Below, piece by piece: positions 5,976-13,324 of a stretch of DNA of 24,761 nucleotides. A program made the position numbers and the translations under genes. Numbering within the stretch: position 1 is the stretch's first letter; every line of letters starts with the position of its first letter. Source of the stretch: a virus; the IMG/VR virus record IMGVR_UViG_3300032240_002236, positions 1 through 24,761 of that record; one strand, written 5' to 3'. Under the pieces are notes generated by a model, which ran no database searches, had not been told where the DNA came from, and saw only the letters and a program-made list of their open reading frames with translations.

Positions 5976-8222
5976 ATGACATATCCAAATTCTGATCCAT
6001 CAAACATTGCTAATTATTCAACTGGTCTTTCAAATTATAATCCGCTTCTTTTAGAACTACAACAAACAATAACTAACTATAATACTTATGTTAATTTAAA
6101 AGCAACTACATCTGATGTAAACCAAAAAGCAATTATTCAACAACTTATTGATATTTTGTTGCATCAAATAGCAACATTACAAAATACAATTGGATTAATT
6201 AATAATACTAAAGTTATAGATGTAGATGATAACGCTGTTGTTCAAAATATAGTTAAGCGTGTCAATAATATAGGAACAGAAGTTACAATAGATGAATCTC
6301 AACCAGCACCATTATCAATTGTTAGTTACATAAATAATGATCAAGTATTTTTTCCACCAACATCTTATCGTCCAAAAACAACTGCAGATACAACCTATTA
6401 TTTAAATCCTGTTGCAGTTGCAACAACAAATAATCTTGAAATTAAAGTTACCTGGCTTGATATTCCAGATACTTCTTACTATAAAGTTCAAGTAACAGAT
6501 TCAAATAAAAGAACAACAAACGTAGTTGGAACATCTCCAACATATGTAACAGTTACAGCATCTGGAGAAACTAAAGTTACTGTTTCTGCATACAATTATT
6601 TAAATGCAATAATTGCAGCACAATCAACAGTTGTACAAGCAGTTTCTGGTGCAGTTACAGTTCCAAATGTAGTTGGTTTTAGTTATAATGCAGCAACTGC
6701 TGCACTTGCACAAGTAGGTTTATTGGCAAGACTTGGAAATTCAAGTTCTTCAACATCTAGTGTATATTCTGCATACAATAGTGCAGGTGGTTATGTTGCT
6801 TCTCAATTTCCAGCAGCGGGACTTTATCAAAGTGCAACTTCAGTACTTTTAGATACTATTATTTATTCATCAGGAGTAACTCAAGTTACAGTACCAAATA
6901 TTGTTGGATTAACCCTTACTGCTGCATCAACAGCATTATCAAATGCAGGTTTAGTATTTGGAACAAGAACTGCAGTTGACACAAGTAATTCATCCAGTGA
7001 TCAACAAGTAATAACACAATCAGTTAGTTCTGGAAGTTCTGTAACTTCAGGAACAGTTGTAAATTGTACTTATTATAATTATGTAAGTGCTACGCCAACA
7101 CCCACTCCAACACCCACTCCAACACCTGGCGGTGGAGGACAATCTTATCCAAATATTGGTTCAGTAATTGCTTATGGTGCAGGTGCAAATCAAGCATGGA
7201 CAACAGATCAAGCATATATTACTTGGGGCGGTAGCGGTTGGGGTTCTTATACAGTTGTTGCATCTAATGGGGCATCTAACAATAGTTCATCTTCAGGCGG
7301 TGGACCACCAGTATTACTTTCAGGTTTTTCTGCAGGACAAACATATGGCGTAACTGTAACTTTATTTGCAGATGCAAACTACGGTCAACCTTCTGCTTCA
7401 TCTTCTACAAGTTTTACAACTGCTGCTGCATCAAGCGGTGGAGGAGGCGGTGGAGGCGGTGGAGGAACAACACCCACACCTACAACATGTACTGCATATG
7501 CTTTAAAAACTAGAGGTTCTTGTTCTTATAATCCAATATTTGCTTCTTGTGTAGAATACAACACTTATTATAATCCTGATTGCACAACTTATCAAGACTT
7601 TGCAGCATGTTCAGGATGTACAACTCCAACTACCCCAACTTATCCAACTTTACTTTCGGGATATCACTATTGTGCTTCAGGAGATGCTCCAAATCCATCA
7701 AGTCCTTGTCCATCAGATGGTAGTGGTACAGGAGTTAATTGTTTAAATGGTGGAGCATCTGGAGCAACATGTAGTCCTGGTGGTGGAACCCCAACTCCCA
7801 CAACATATTATTGGTGTTGTTGTAACCCATTTAGTGGAAATTATAATGATCAAACTACAACCACAAATTCTAATCCATGTCAGTATTCAAGCAGTTCAAC
7901 AAGTGGAACATGTTCAAGCAACATACCAACTTCATGTAGAGGTCTTACCCCAAGTCCTACGCCATCATATCCCGCTTTACTTTCAGGATATCATTCTTGT
8001 ACGCCCTCTGATGTTTCAAATCCTGTAAGTCCTTGTGGCACACCAGGTACTTGTATAAATAATGGTGCATCTGGAGGATCATGTGGAAGTACTCCTACGC
8101 CAAATCCAACCCCATCAACTGGCAATAGAACTTGCACACCAGCGGATTATGCAAATCCAAATAATCCATGTTATTGTTCAAATTGTTGTTACACGCCATC
8201 AGGAACTGGCGGTGCCTGTTGA
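5976..8222 (+). CDS. Mosaic virion protein: coiled coil, FN3-like, two PASTA domains, Pro/Gly linkers, Cys-rich tail
   Basis: A 748-aa protein. Residues about 20-105 are a Gln/Leu/Ile-rich coiled coil. Residues about 130-222 look like a fibronectin-III domain (IKVTWLDIPDTSYYKVQV). Two PASTA repeats follow, opening VPNVVGFSYNAATAALAQVG (about 228) and VPNIVGLTLTAASTALSNAG (about 305). A (TP)n linker spans about 375-385, a second FN3-like domain about 390-485, and ten glycines 488-497. The remaining 250 residues hold 26 cysteines in repeated modules. PASTA domains in bacterial kinases and PBPs bind peptidoglycan muropeptides or beta-lactams, so cell-wall contact is a reasonable inference. No secretion signal or catalytic domain is visible. 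There is no clear Shine-Dalgarno; the ATG lies 3 nt after the previous stop, suggesting coupling. Confidence 0.8.
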   Translation: MTYPNSDPSNIANYSTGLSNYNPLLLELQQTITNYNTYVNLKATTSDVNQKAIIQQLIDILLHQIATLQNTIGLINNTKVIDVDDNAVVQNIVKRVNNIGTEVTIDESQPAPLSIVSYINNDQVFFPPTSYRPKTTADTTYYLNPVAVATTNNLEIKVTWLDIPDTSYYKVQVTDSNKRTTNVVGTSPTYVTVTASGETKVTVSAYNYLNAIIAAQSTVVQAVSGAVTVPNVVGFSYNAATAALAQVGLLARLGNSSSSTSSVYSAYNSAGGYVASQFPAAGLYQSATSVLLDTIIYSSGVTQVTVPNIVGLTLTAASTALSNAGLVFGTRTAVDTSNSSSDQQVITQSVSSGSSVTSGTVVNCTYYNYVSATPTPTPTPTPTPGGGGQSYPNIGSVIAYGAGANQAWTTDQAYITWGGSGWGSYTVVASNGASNNSSSSGGGPPVLLSGFSAGQTYGVTVTLFADANYGQPSASSSTSFTTAAASSGGGGGGGGGGTTPTPTTCTAYALKTRGSCSYNPIFASCVEYNTYYNPDCTTYQDFAACSGCTTPTTPTYPTLLSGYHYCASGDAPNPSSPCPSDGSGTGVNCLNGGASGATCSPGGGTPTPTTYYWCCCNPFSGNYNDQTTTTNSNPCQYSSSSTSGTCSSNIPTSCRGLTPSPTPSYPALLSGYHSCTPSDVSNPVSPCGTPGTCINNGASGGSCGSTPTPNPTPSTGNRTCTPADYANPNNPCYCSNCCYTPSGTGGAC
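7095..7118 (+). repeat. Two exact 12-bp repeats encoding Pro-Thr linker
   Basis: CCAACACCCACT occurs twice in tandem, followed by a partial third copy. It encodes the (Thr-Pro)n hinge between the second PASTA repeat and the following beta domain. Such in-frame 12-bp repeats can change hinge length by slippage without breaking the frame. Confidence 0.75.
7437..7466 (+). repeat. Ten-glycine codon tract
   Basis: Ten consecutive GGN codons (a mix of GGT, GGA and GGC) encode a flexible hinge just before the Cys-rich region of the 748-aa protein. It is a purine-rich low-complexity tract. Confidence 0.85.
7641..8219 (+). repeat. Three degenerate Cys-rich modules in the C-terminus of the mosaic protein
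   Basis: Module A (7641-7772, residues 556-599) begins YPTLLSGYHYC and ends NGGASGATC. Module B (7968-8084, residues 665-703) begins YPALLSGYHSC and ends NNGASGGSC. A shorter module C (about 8133-8219, residues 720-748) begins with CTPADYANPNNPC. The shared core is C-x-x-x-D-x-x-NP-x-x-PC, later followed by C-x-NGASG-x-x-C. Conserved Cys spacing suggests disulfide or metal cross-links. Between A and B is a WCCC segment that does not fit the repeat. Confidence 0.75.
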
Positions 8223-8237
8223 CAAAAATTAAAAATA

Positions 8238-8247
8238 TGGATACAAT
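8238..8247 (+). promoter_or_regulatory. Probable -10 (TACAAT) for a leaderless start
   Basis: TACAAT at 8242-8247 lies 6 nt before the ATG at 8254, with a TG three bases upstream (TGGATACAAT). No Shine-Dalgarno lies between them. The spacing matches the better motifs at 9457 and 11332. It is weaker than those because the TG spacing is off by one. Confidence 0.4.
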
Positions 8248-8253
8248 TAAAAA

Positions 8254-8616
8254 ATGTTAAATATGCAAGATATATATTATCCAGAACAAAATATTAAACA
8301 AAATGTAAAACCAAATATAGATACTTGGTGTCCATGTGCATTTATAATTGATGAAACTGTTGTAGAAGCAGGAATATATTCAAAGTATTTTTTATATTTA
8401 GTTAATAATTCATTTGTTGAAGAAATTTCACAAAATGAAATTACTGAAGAATCAAAATTAAGGTTTTATTCTAACGAATTTGAAGATGAATTTGTAGTTG
8501 TAAGCAAAAAAATAGCAGCCATACTTTTAAGTAATTCAAAATTTGTTGAAATTAATATTCAAGATTCTTGGGTTGTAAATGGTACAAAATATGAAAATGA
8601 AAGGTTTATACAGTAA
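8254..8616 (+). CDS. Protein of unknown function
   Basis: A 120-aa acidic protein with no family I can name. A CPC motif lies near residue 26 in DTWCPCAFIIDE, followed by a mixed beta segment (YFLYLVNNSFVEEIS). The last third is alpha/beta (KKIAAILLSNSKFVEI). It has no signal peptide or membrane segment. The ATG has no Shine-Dalgarno and sits 6 nt after a TACAAT, so it is probably translated from a leaderless message. Its TAA overlaps the next ATG (TAATG), coupling it to the zinc-ribbon gene and, 1 nt beyond that, the oxygenase. That linkage suggests one function for the three genes, not a virion component, but this is inference. Confidence 0.6.
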   Translation: MLNMQDIYYPEQNIKQNVKPNIDTWCPCAFIIDETVVEAGIYSKYFLYLVNNSFVEEISQNEITEESKLRFYSNEFEDEFVVVSKKIAAILLSNSKFVEINIQDSWVVNGTKYENERFIQ

Positions 8617-8861
8617 TGTCTGAAGAAAAAAAGTCAAGATGGCAGGAATACCTAGAAACACAAAAAGGTGCAGTAAAACCTTGGGATCTAGTTAATCCAA
8701 ATTCAGAATGGGCAAGTGAAGAAGAAGCAAACAGAAGGTATGAAATTTGCAAAGGTTGCCCAGAATTAATGAAAATGACTAAAACTTGTAAAAAATGTGG
8801 TTGTTTTATGAAGGCTAAAACTAAACTTGAAAAAGCAACCTGCCCGTTGGAAAAGTGGTAA
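8616..8861 (+). CDS. Small Cys-rich zinc-ribbon-like protein
   Basis: An 81-aa protein. The N-terminal half is charged and helical. The C-terminal half has six cysteines: C45 and C48 (CKGC), C58, C61 and C63 (CKKCGC) and C76 in ATCPLEKW. Two CxxC pairs and the trailing CP suggest a zinc-ribbon-like fold. Small phage proteins with a C-x-x-CPEL, then CKKCGC-FM-x-x-K, then A-x-CP-x-x-KW pattern are familiar to me from cyanophages and other marine or freshwater phages, where the function is unknown. It starts on the overlapping TAATG and lies 1 nt before the 2OG oxygenase. Metal binding is likely; the biochemical role is unassigned. Confidence 0.7.
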   Translation: MSEEKKSRWQEYLETQKGAVKPWDLVNPNSEWASEEEANRRYEICKGCPELMKMTKTCKKCGCFMKAKTKLEKATCPLEKW

Positions 8862-8862
8862 T

Positions 8863-9459
8863 ATGAAAAAACATGAGTTAGCACCAGGCATATTTTTGTA
8901 TCTTGATGTTTTAGAAGATCCTGCATCAATGATTGAAGAAATTGAACAAGCAGCAGAAATGAGAATTTTAGACTGGGTACCAGCAACAGTAAAAACTGGT
9001 GAAGAAAATGGTGAAAATAAATCAGTTAGAGATACAAGTATTATAACTGTACCCTACGCTGGAAAAATAATTGATGGAGCAAATAATCCAACAAATGAAA
9101 TTTTAAATGAAATTCAAAATATATTTTTTGAAGGGTTTTCCAAAATAGAAGAAGATTATAAAAGTAACTACGGTATTTTTACAGAAACACATGAAGGCTA
9201 TGGAATATTAAAATATGGTAAAGGTCAACATTTTAAAAATCATATTGATGATCACCCATCTTTTCCAAGAACAGTATCTACAGTTTATTATATGAATGAT
9301 GGGTATAAGGGCGGGGAAATTGAATTTCCAAGATTTAACATAAGAGTTGCTCCTCAAGCAAACCAAATGATTGTTTTCCCATCTAACTACATGTACAACC
9401 ATTCAGTAAATCCAGTAACTGAAGGAACTAGGTACGCAGTAGTCAGTTGGCTTAAGTGA
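8863..9459 (+). CDS. 2-oxoglutarate/Fe(II)-dependent oxygenase (prolyl 4-hydroxylase-like)
   Basis: A 198-aa protein with the full double-stranded beta-helix signature. The iron-binding HxD is H127-I-D129 in HFKNHIDDHP. The distal histidine is H180 in MYNHSV. The 2-oxoglutarate-binding arginine is R190 in EGTRYAVVSW. Between them are VSTVYYMNDGYKGGEIEFP and a Pro-x-x-x-x-x-IVFPS turn, both typical of the P4H/PiuC-like branch. Family members couple O2 and 2-oxoglutarate to hydroxylation of a protein or small substrate. The ATG at 8863 is chosen because it lies 1 nt after the previous stop; an in-frame ATG at 8827 would lie inside the upstream gene. The substrate is unknown; the neighbouring Pro-rich virion protein is one candidate. 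Confidence 0.85.
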   Translation: MKKHELAPGIFLYLDVLEDPASMIEEIEQAAEMRILDWVPATVKTGEENGENKSVRDTSIITVPYAGKIIDGANNPTNEILNEIQNIFFEGFSKIEEDYKSNYGIFTETHEGYGILKYGKGQHFKNHIDDHPSFPRTVSTVYYMNDGYKGGEIEFPRFNIRVAPQANQMIVFPSNYMYNHSVNPVTEGTRYAVVSWLK

Positions 9460-9465
9460 TATAAT
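9457..9465 (+). promoter_or_regulatory. Extended -10 TGATATAAT, leaderless promoter
   Basis: The TGA of the motif is also the stop codon of the oxygenase gene (9457-9459). The motif ends 7 nt before the ATG at 9473, about where transcription would start. No Shine-Dalgarno is present, so the message is probably leaderless. Confidence 0.6.
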
Positions 9466-9472
9466 TAAACAT

Positions 9473-11287
9473 ATGCCATATAAAAATAGAGTACTATCTG
9501 ACCTTCCAGAGGGTTACTGGAGATTTAACAATCAATTAATGACTGATTATACAACTCATGGCAACAATGCTGTTTTGACTGGCACACCGTCATTAGATGT
9601 TTCGCTAGTATCATCTTCATATTCTGATTTTCCAAATATATCATCAATTAAATTAACATCTTCAGAAAACATTTTTATAAACAATACATACGATGTATTT
9701 ATTGAGGGGACAGAAAGAAAAACATTTGGGATAGAGTTTTGGATTCAAATGAAATCTACACCATCTTCACAAACGGATATTTTAACAATTAAAAGAAACT
9801 CTACGGTTATTGGTAAAATATATGCCAATGCAGACTGTATTTCTTTTCAAATAAACGGTGTAGAAAACTTAATCCCAGTCTCATATATGGCTTCAAAACA
9901 AGTAAACTCTTGGTCAACAAGAATGCATGTATTTGCTTGCTATAAAGATGGCTCATTAGATGTGTCTGTAAACTCTGTTTCTTCTGACCCAAAATCCGTG
10001 CCCTCATATTTTGATTTTGCTACAGCAAACAATTTATCAACTAATTTTTTAATAGGACACACATCTGGATCAGATTACCTTATCAGCGACCTAGCCTTTT
10101 ATTCTAAAAAACTATCAGTTAATGAAATTAGATCGCATATGTTTTGGGGAAGCAAAGACAGTGACCCATTACATTATGTAAAACAAGGCAGTGCATACCA
10201 TTTTGATGCAAAAAATATAGATTCTATGTTTATATCTAAAAAGAAATTTTCAATTTCATCAGAGTTTGATCTAGGCTTTTATAATGGATTAATTTCTGAC
10301 GGTTCAGGTTTAACTCTTCCTACCACCACTGCAGCAGCAACTGGCTACGGTTCTTGGATATATGATTTTCCAATTACGCAGTTTGAAAATTTTGCGGGAG
10401 TAGATATTTCTTGGCAAACAGGTTCACCAGAATCATCTGTATCAAACTTTAAATATGTTCGTGTACTAGCCTCATATGATGGAGGGTACACTTATATACC
10501 AGTTGAGAACAATAAGGGCTTACAGGGCTTCCTATACACCGCATCTACCCTTTCCTCATCTAACCTGCAAATTAAAGTTGAAATATACTCACCAGATACA
10601 TCTGCATTAATTCAACCAAGAATAGATAATCTATTTATTGGGCTTTACAAATCAATTGACATTCCTTCAGATGGTGGGGCATTTTCAATTACCCCAGGAG
10701 TTAATCAAACATACTCTATTAAAATAGATGATTACCCACTTATTAATTCATCTAAAAATGTAGGCATTGCTTTTTCTAAACAGACATCTATTGGAAATCC
10801 AGGATATGCATCAGTTCAAAATCCCAATTCAGTTACTTATCGCTCAGTAGAATTTTGGTTTAAATATGATGCAGCAGCAGCATCTAAAGTTATTGATGGT
10901 TTAACCATGAACAGTTCAGGCCTTATAACTCCTTCGGGATGCTCACTATATGTAAATGGAGTTTCTGTGGCTACAGCAACACTATTGCCTAATGTAAAAT
11001 ACCACATTTTAGTTGTATATAGTGCAAACAAAACATCATCGCTAAACATAAACGGTGATTCATCTGGAACCTATACCCCACTATCCGCTACATATGGATT
11101 CTTTACTTTGTATCCCGCAACGCTAACTTTAAGCCAAATTCAAGATCGTTATCTATCTTATCTTTCAGTATCATCTTCAACGGTAAATGATTCGGTAACT
11201 TCATTAGGATCATTATTGGAGTATACTGGTACTAGTTCACAAATAAATGGCGGTCAGCCAGTCGCTTATAACGAACGAGTTATATAA
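9473..11287 (+). CDS. Large LamG-domain tail protein
   Basis: A 604-aa beta-rich protein with two concanavalin/LamG-like segments. The first (residues about 10-225) has PEGYWRFNN, a FGIEFWIQMKS strand and SDLAFYSKKLSVNEIRSHM at the end, the typical closing strand-helix. The second (about 455-570) has VEFWFKYDAA, LYVNGVSVATATLLPN and ATLTLSQIQDRYLSYLS. Between them is a beta region with ASYDGGYTYIPVE. Such proteins usually bind sugars at the tail tip or on side fibres. The gene has its own leaderless-type promoter, so it is controlled apart from the fibre block. Its ATG lies 13 nt after the oxygenase stop. The ligand is unknown. Confidence 0.75.
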   Translation: MPYKNRVLSDLPEGYWRFNNQLMTDYTTHGNNAVLTGTPSLDVSLVSSSYSDFPNISSIKLTSSENIFINNTYDVFIEGTERKTFGIEFWIQMKSTPSSQTDILTIKRNSTVIGKIYANADCISFQINGVENLIPVSYMASKQVNSWSTRMHVFACYKDGSLDVSVNSVSSDPKSVPSYFDFATANNLSTNFLIGHTSGSDYLISDLAFYSKKLSVNEIRSHMFWGSKDSDPLHYVKQGSAYHFDAKNIDSMFISKKKFSISSEFDLGFYNGLISDGSGLTLPTTTAAATGYGSWIYDFPITQFENFAGVDISWQTGSPESSVSNFKYVRVLASYDGGYTYIPVENNKGLQGFLYTASTLSSSNLQIKVEIYSPDTSALIQPRIDNLFIGLYKSIDIPSDGGAFSITPGVNQTYSIKIDDYPLINSSKNVGIAFSKQTSIGNPGYASVQNPNSVTYRSVEFWFKYDAAAASKVIDGLTMNSSGLITPSGCSLYVNGVSVATATLLPNVKYHILVVYSANKTSSLNINGDSSGTYTPLSATYGFFTLYPATLTLSQIQDRYLSYLSVSSSTVNDSVTSLGSLLEYTGTSSQINGGQPVAYNERVI

Positions 11288-11331
11288 AATGGCATGCGTA
11301 GTTACTTTTTTTACGCTTTAACCTAACGAAA

Positions 11332-11340
11332 TGGTAGAAT
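11332..11340 (+). promoter_or_regulatory. Extended -10 variant TGGTAGAAT, leaderless promoter of the head module
   Basis: TAGAAT differs from TATAAT at one base and carries the TGn extension. It ends exactly 7 nt before the ATG at 11348, the same gap as at 9457-9473, and no Shine-Dalgarno intervenes. It probably drives the small protein and portal genes. Confidence 0.5.
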
Positions 11341-11347
11341 ATAAAAT

Positions 11348-11686
11348 ATGGGAAAAATGAAAATAACTCCAGTTGAAGAAGTTAATTGGGGAATGTATAT
11401 GTGGCAAATGCCAGACGAGTCGTTAGTTATGGATGAAGAAGGTGGGTATTTAAGTATCCAGTCCGTAAAAGGAGATATCCGTCAGATCAAAAAGTTAAAA
11501 GACGCTGCGAAGCACTTTGGACTAAATGAAGGAAAGCCAATATTTTTCTCTGGTCATCGTCCAGTAACAGATGATGAACTTGCAGAACAACGCTCAAGAT
11601 TAGATTTAGGTCTGGTTCCAGACCCACAAGATTTACCAGCAATGATGGAATATGCTAAAGAAATGCGGGAGTTGAAACTAGGATAA
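11348..11686 (+). CDS. Small protein of unknown function, coupled to the portal gene
   Basis: A 112-aa soluble alpha/beta protein with a Trp/Met-rich start (VEEVNWGMYMWQMPDESLVM). It continues with YLSIQSVKGDIRQIKKLKDA and ends with a Glu/Arg-rich helix (MMEYAKEMRELKLG). There are no catalytic or membrane motifs, and I cannot name the family. The start has no Shine-Dalgarno and is 7 nt after a -10-like element. The stop overlaps the portal ATG (TAATG at 11684-11688), so equal synthesis with the portal is likely. Its position before the portal is where terminase genes often end, but it does not resemble a terminase subunit. A packaging or portal-associated role is speculative. Confidence 0.65.
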   Translation: MGKMKITPVEEVNWGMYMWQMPDESLVMDEEGGYLSIQSVKGDIRQIKKLKDAAKHFGLNEGKPIFFSGHRPVTDDELAEQRSRLDLGLVPDPQDLPAMMEYAKEMRELKLG

Positions 11687-13272
11687 TGGATCACAACGTA
11701 ACAATCATCAATGATGATAATGAAGATAATGAAGTTCAAGTAAGATCAAACGCTGATTTTGGCATTGGTGCTAATGTACAAGAAACATTTGACGACCCAT
11801 TTGCTAAAAGTTGGGACGAGATTAGAAAATCAGAAGGTCTAAATGCAAACTTTAGACGTAATGCAACAAGACTTGAAAAATCATTTACTGGCAAAGATGA
11901 TGCAAAATCTAAGAAATTAGATCCGCTAGACCTTACAGGATATTCATTATTTCAGATTGTTCAGCCCCCATTTAATATGCTTTACCTTTCACAACTATAT
12001 GATGTATCTCCATATCATCACTCAGCAGTAAATGCTAAGGTAGCAAACGTAGTTGGCCTTGGATATAAATTTGAAGAAACATTTAAAGTAACACAAAAAG
12101 TTCAAGACGTAATTGATGAGCCAAAAAAACTTGATAAGTTGCGTACAAAGATTGAAGCAGCAAAAGTAGAATTTCGTGAATTTCTTGAATCTTTAAACTC
12201 AGATGATTCATTTATTGAAAATATGAAAAAGGTTTACACAGATCTTGAAGCAACAGGAAACGCTTATTTAGAAGTAGGTCGCACAGCCACAGGCAAAATA
12301 GGCTACCTAGGACATATTCCAGCAACAACTATGCGTATTCGTCGTCACCGTGATGGCTTTGTACAAGTTGTTTATAACCGTTATACTTTCTTTAGAAACT
12401 TTGGAGATATAGAAACTCCAGATCAAATTGGCACAGATCCACAGCCAAACGAAGTAATTCACTTTAAAAAGTTTACTCCATCAAACACCTATTATGGTGT
12501 TCCAGATATTTTATCTGCAAAGAACGCAGTTGCTGGAGATGAGTTTGCACAAAGATTTAACCTTGACTACTTTGAAAACAAAGCGGTTCCTCGTTACATT
12601 ATTACTGTAAAGGGTGCTAAGTTAACTGCTGATTCTGAGCGTAAGTTACTTGAGTTCTTTCAAACTGGTCTTCGTGGTCGTAACCATAGAACACTTTACA
12701 TTCCACTTCCATCAGACGGAGAGGCTTCTCGTGTTGAATTTAATATGGAGCCAATTGAAGCGGGAGTACAAGACTCCTCATTTAAAAACTATGCGGTAGA
12801 AAATAGAGATCGTATCCTTATTGCTCATAGAGTTCCTATTTCAAAAATTGGTATGCCTGCAGACGTATCTTTGGCAAACGCTAAAGATGCGGATAAAACA
12901 TTTAAAGAGCAAGTATGTCGTCCCATGCAAGAAGAACTTGAGTATAAACTTAACAAGATTATGGCTGAATTTACAGATGCTTTTCATCTAAGATTTAACG
13001 AACTATCACTTACAGATGAAGAAACTCAATCAAGAATTGATGCTGCTTACCTTGTAAACAAGGTGGTTCTTCCAAATGAAGTCCGTTCTCGTATGGGTCG
13101 TGCACCGATTGAAGGCGGAGACGTAGCCTTAGAATTAAAACCACAGGATGCTGCAGAAAAAATTACTGATGGTAAAGGCACTAGAAGTCGGGATCAAGAA
13201 AGAACAGTCAATACATCCGATAAAAGCAATACGGCTAGAAACCCTCAAGGTGAAGGTCGAAAGCAAAAATAA
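11686..13272 (+). CDS. Portal protein (HK97/PBSX-like)
   Basis: A 528-aa protein, the usual size for a dodecameric portal, the ring through which DNA enters and leaves the head. The block near residues 85-125 (FQIVQPPFNMLYLSQLYD, then HHSAVNAKVANVVGLGY) matches the crown/clip entry of PBSX-type portals. Near 300 the pattern NKAVPRYIITVKGAKL, then FFQTGLRG and the TLYIPLP strand, is also typical. The helix RILIAHRVPISKIGM follows. The last 50 residues are charged and disordered-looking. It is coupled to the preceding gene through TAATG and precedes the protease, scaffold and capsid genes in the classical order. Confidence in family is high, in subfamily moderate. Confidence 0.88.
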   Translation: MDHNVTIINDDNEDNEVQVRSNADFGIGANVQETFDDPFAKSWDEIRKSEGLNANFRRNATRLEKSFTGKDDAKSKKLDPLDLTGYSLFQIVQPPFNMLYLSQLYDVSPYHHSAVNAKVANVVGLGYKFEETFKVTQKVQDVIDEPKKLDKLRTKIEAAKVEFREFLESLNSDDSFIENMKKVYTDLEATGNAYLEVGRTATGKIGYLGHIPATTMRIRRHRDGFVQVVYNRYTFFRNFGDIETPDQIGTDPQPNEVIHFKKFTPSNTYYGVPDILSAKNAVAGDEFAQRFNLDYFENKAVPRYIITVKGAKLTADSERKLLEFFQTGLRGRNHRTLYIPLPSDGEASRVEFNMEPIEAGVQDSSFKNYAVENRDRILIAHRVPISKIGMPADVSLANAKDADKTFKEQVCRPMQEELEYKLNKIMAEFTDAFHLRFNELSLTDEETQSRIDAAYLVNKVVLPNEVRSRMGRAPIEGGDVALELKPQDAAEKITDGKGTRSRDQERTVNTSDKSNTARNPQGEGRKQK

Positions 13273-13305
13273 TAACACCTGAAATTATGAGTTAATTATA
13301 AATGT

Positions 13306-13314
13306 TGGTATTAT
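13306..13314 (+). promoter_or_regulatory. Extended -10 variant TGGTATTAT before the protease gene
   Basis: TATTAT with TGG in front lies in the 52-nt gap after the portal gene and ends 10 nt before the ATG at 13325. There is no Shine-Dalgarno between them, so the message would have almost no leader. Confidence 0.5.
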
Positions 13315-13324
13315 TTACTTACGT

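Noticed and set aside
8827-8862. Upstream in-frame ATG for the 2OG oxygenase
   Set aside because: It lies inside the zinc-ribbon gene without a better ribosome site. The ATG at 8863, 1 nt after that gene's stop, fits normal coupling and the family's usual N-terminus.
11296-11316. Hairpin GCGTA...TACGC as a terminator between the LamG gene and the head module
   Set aside because: The stem is only 5 bp with an 11-nt loop made mostly of T. It is too weak to call, although a run of T is present.
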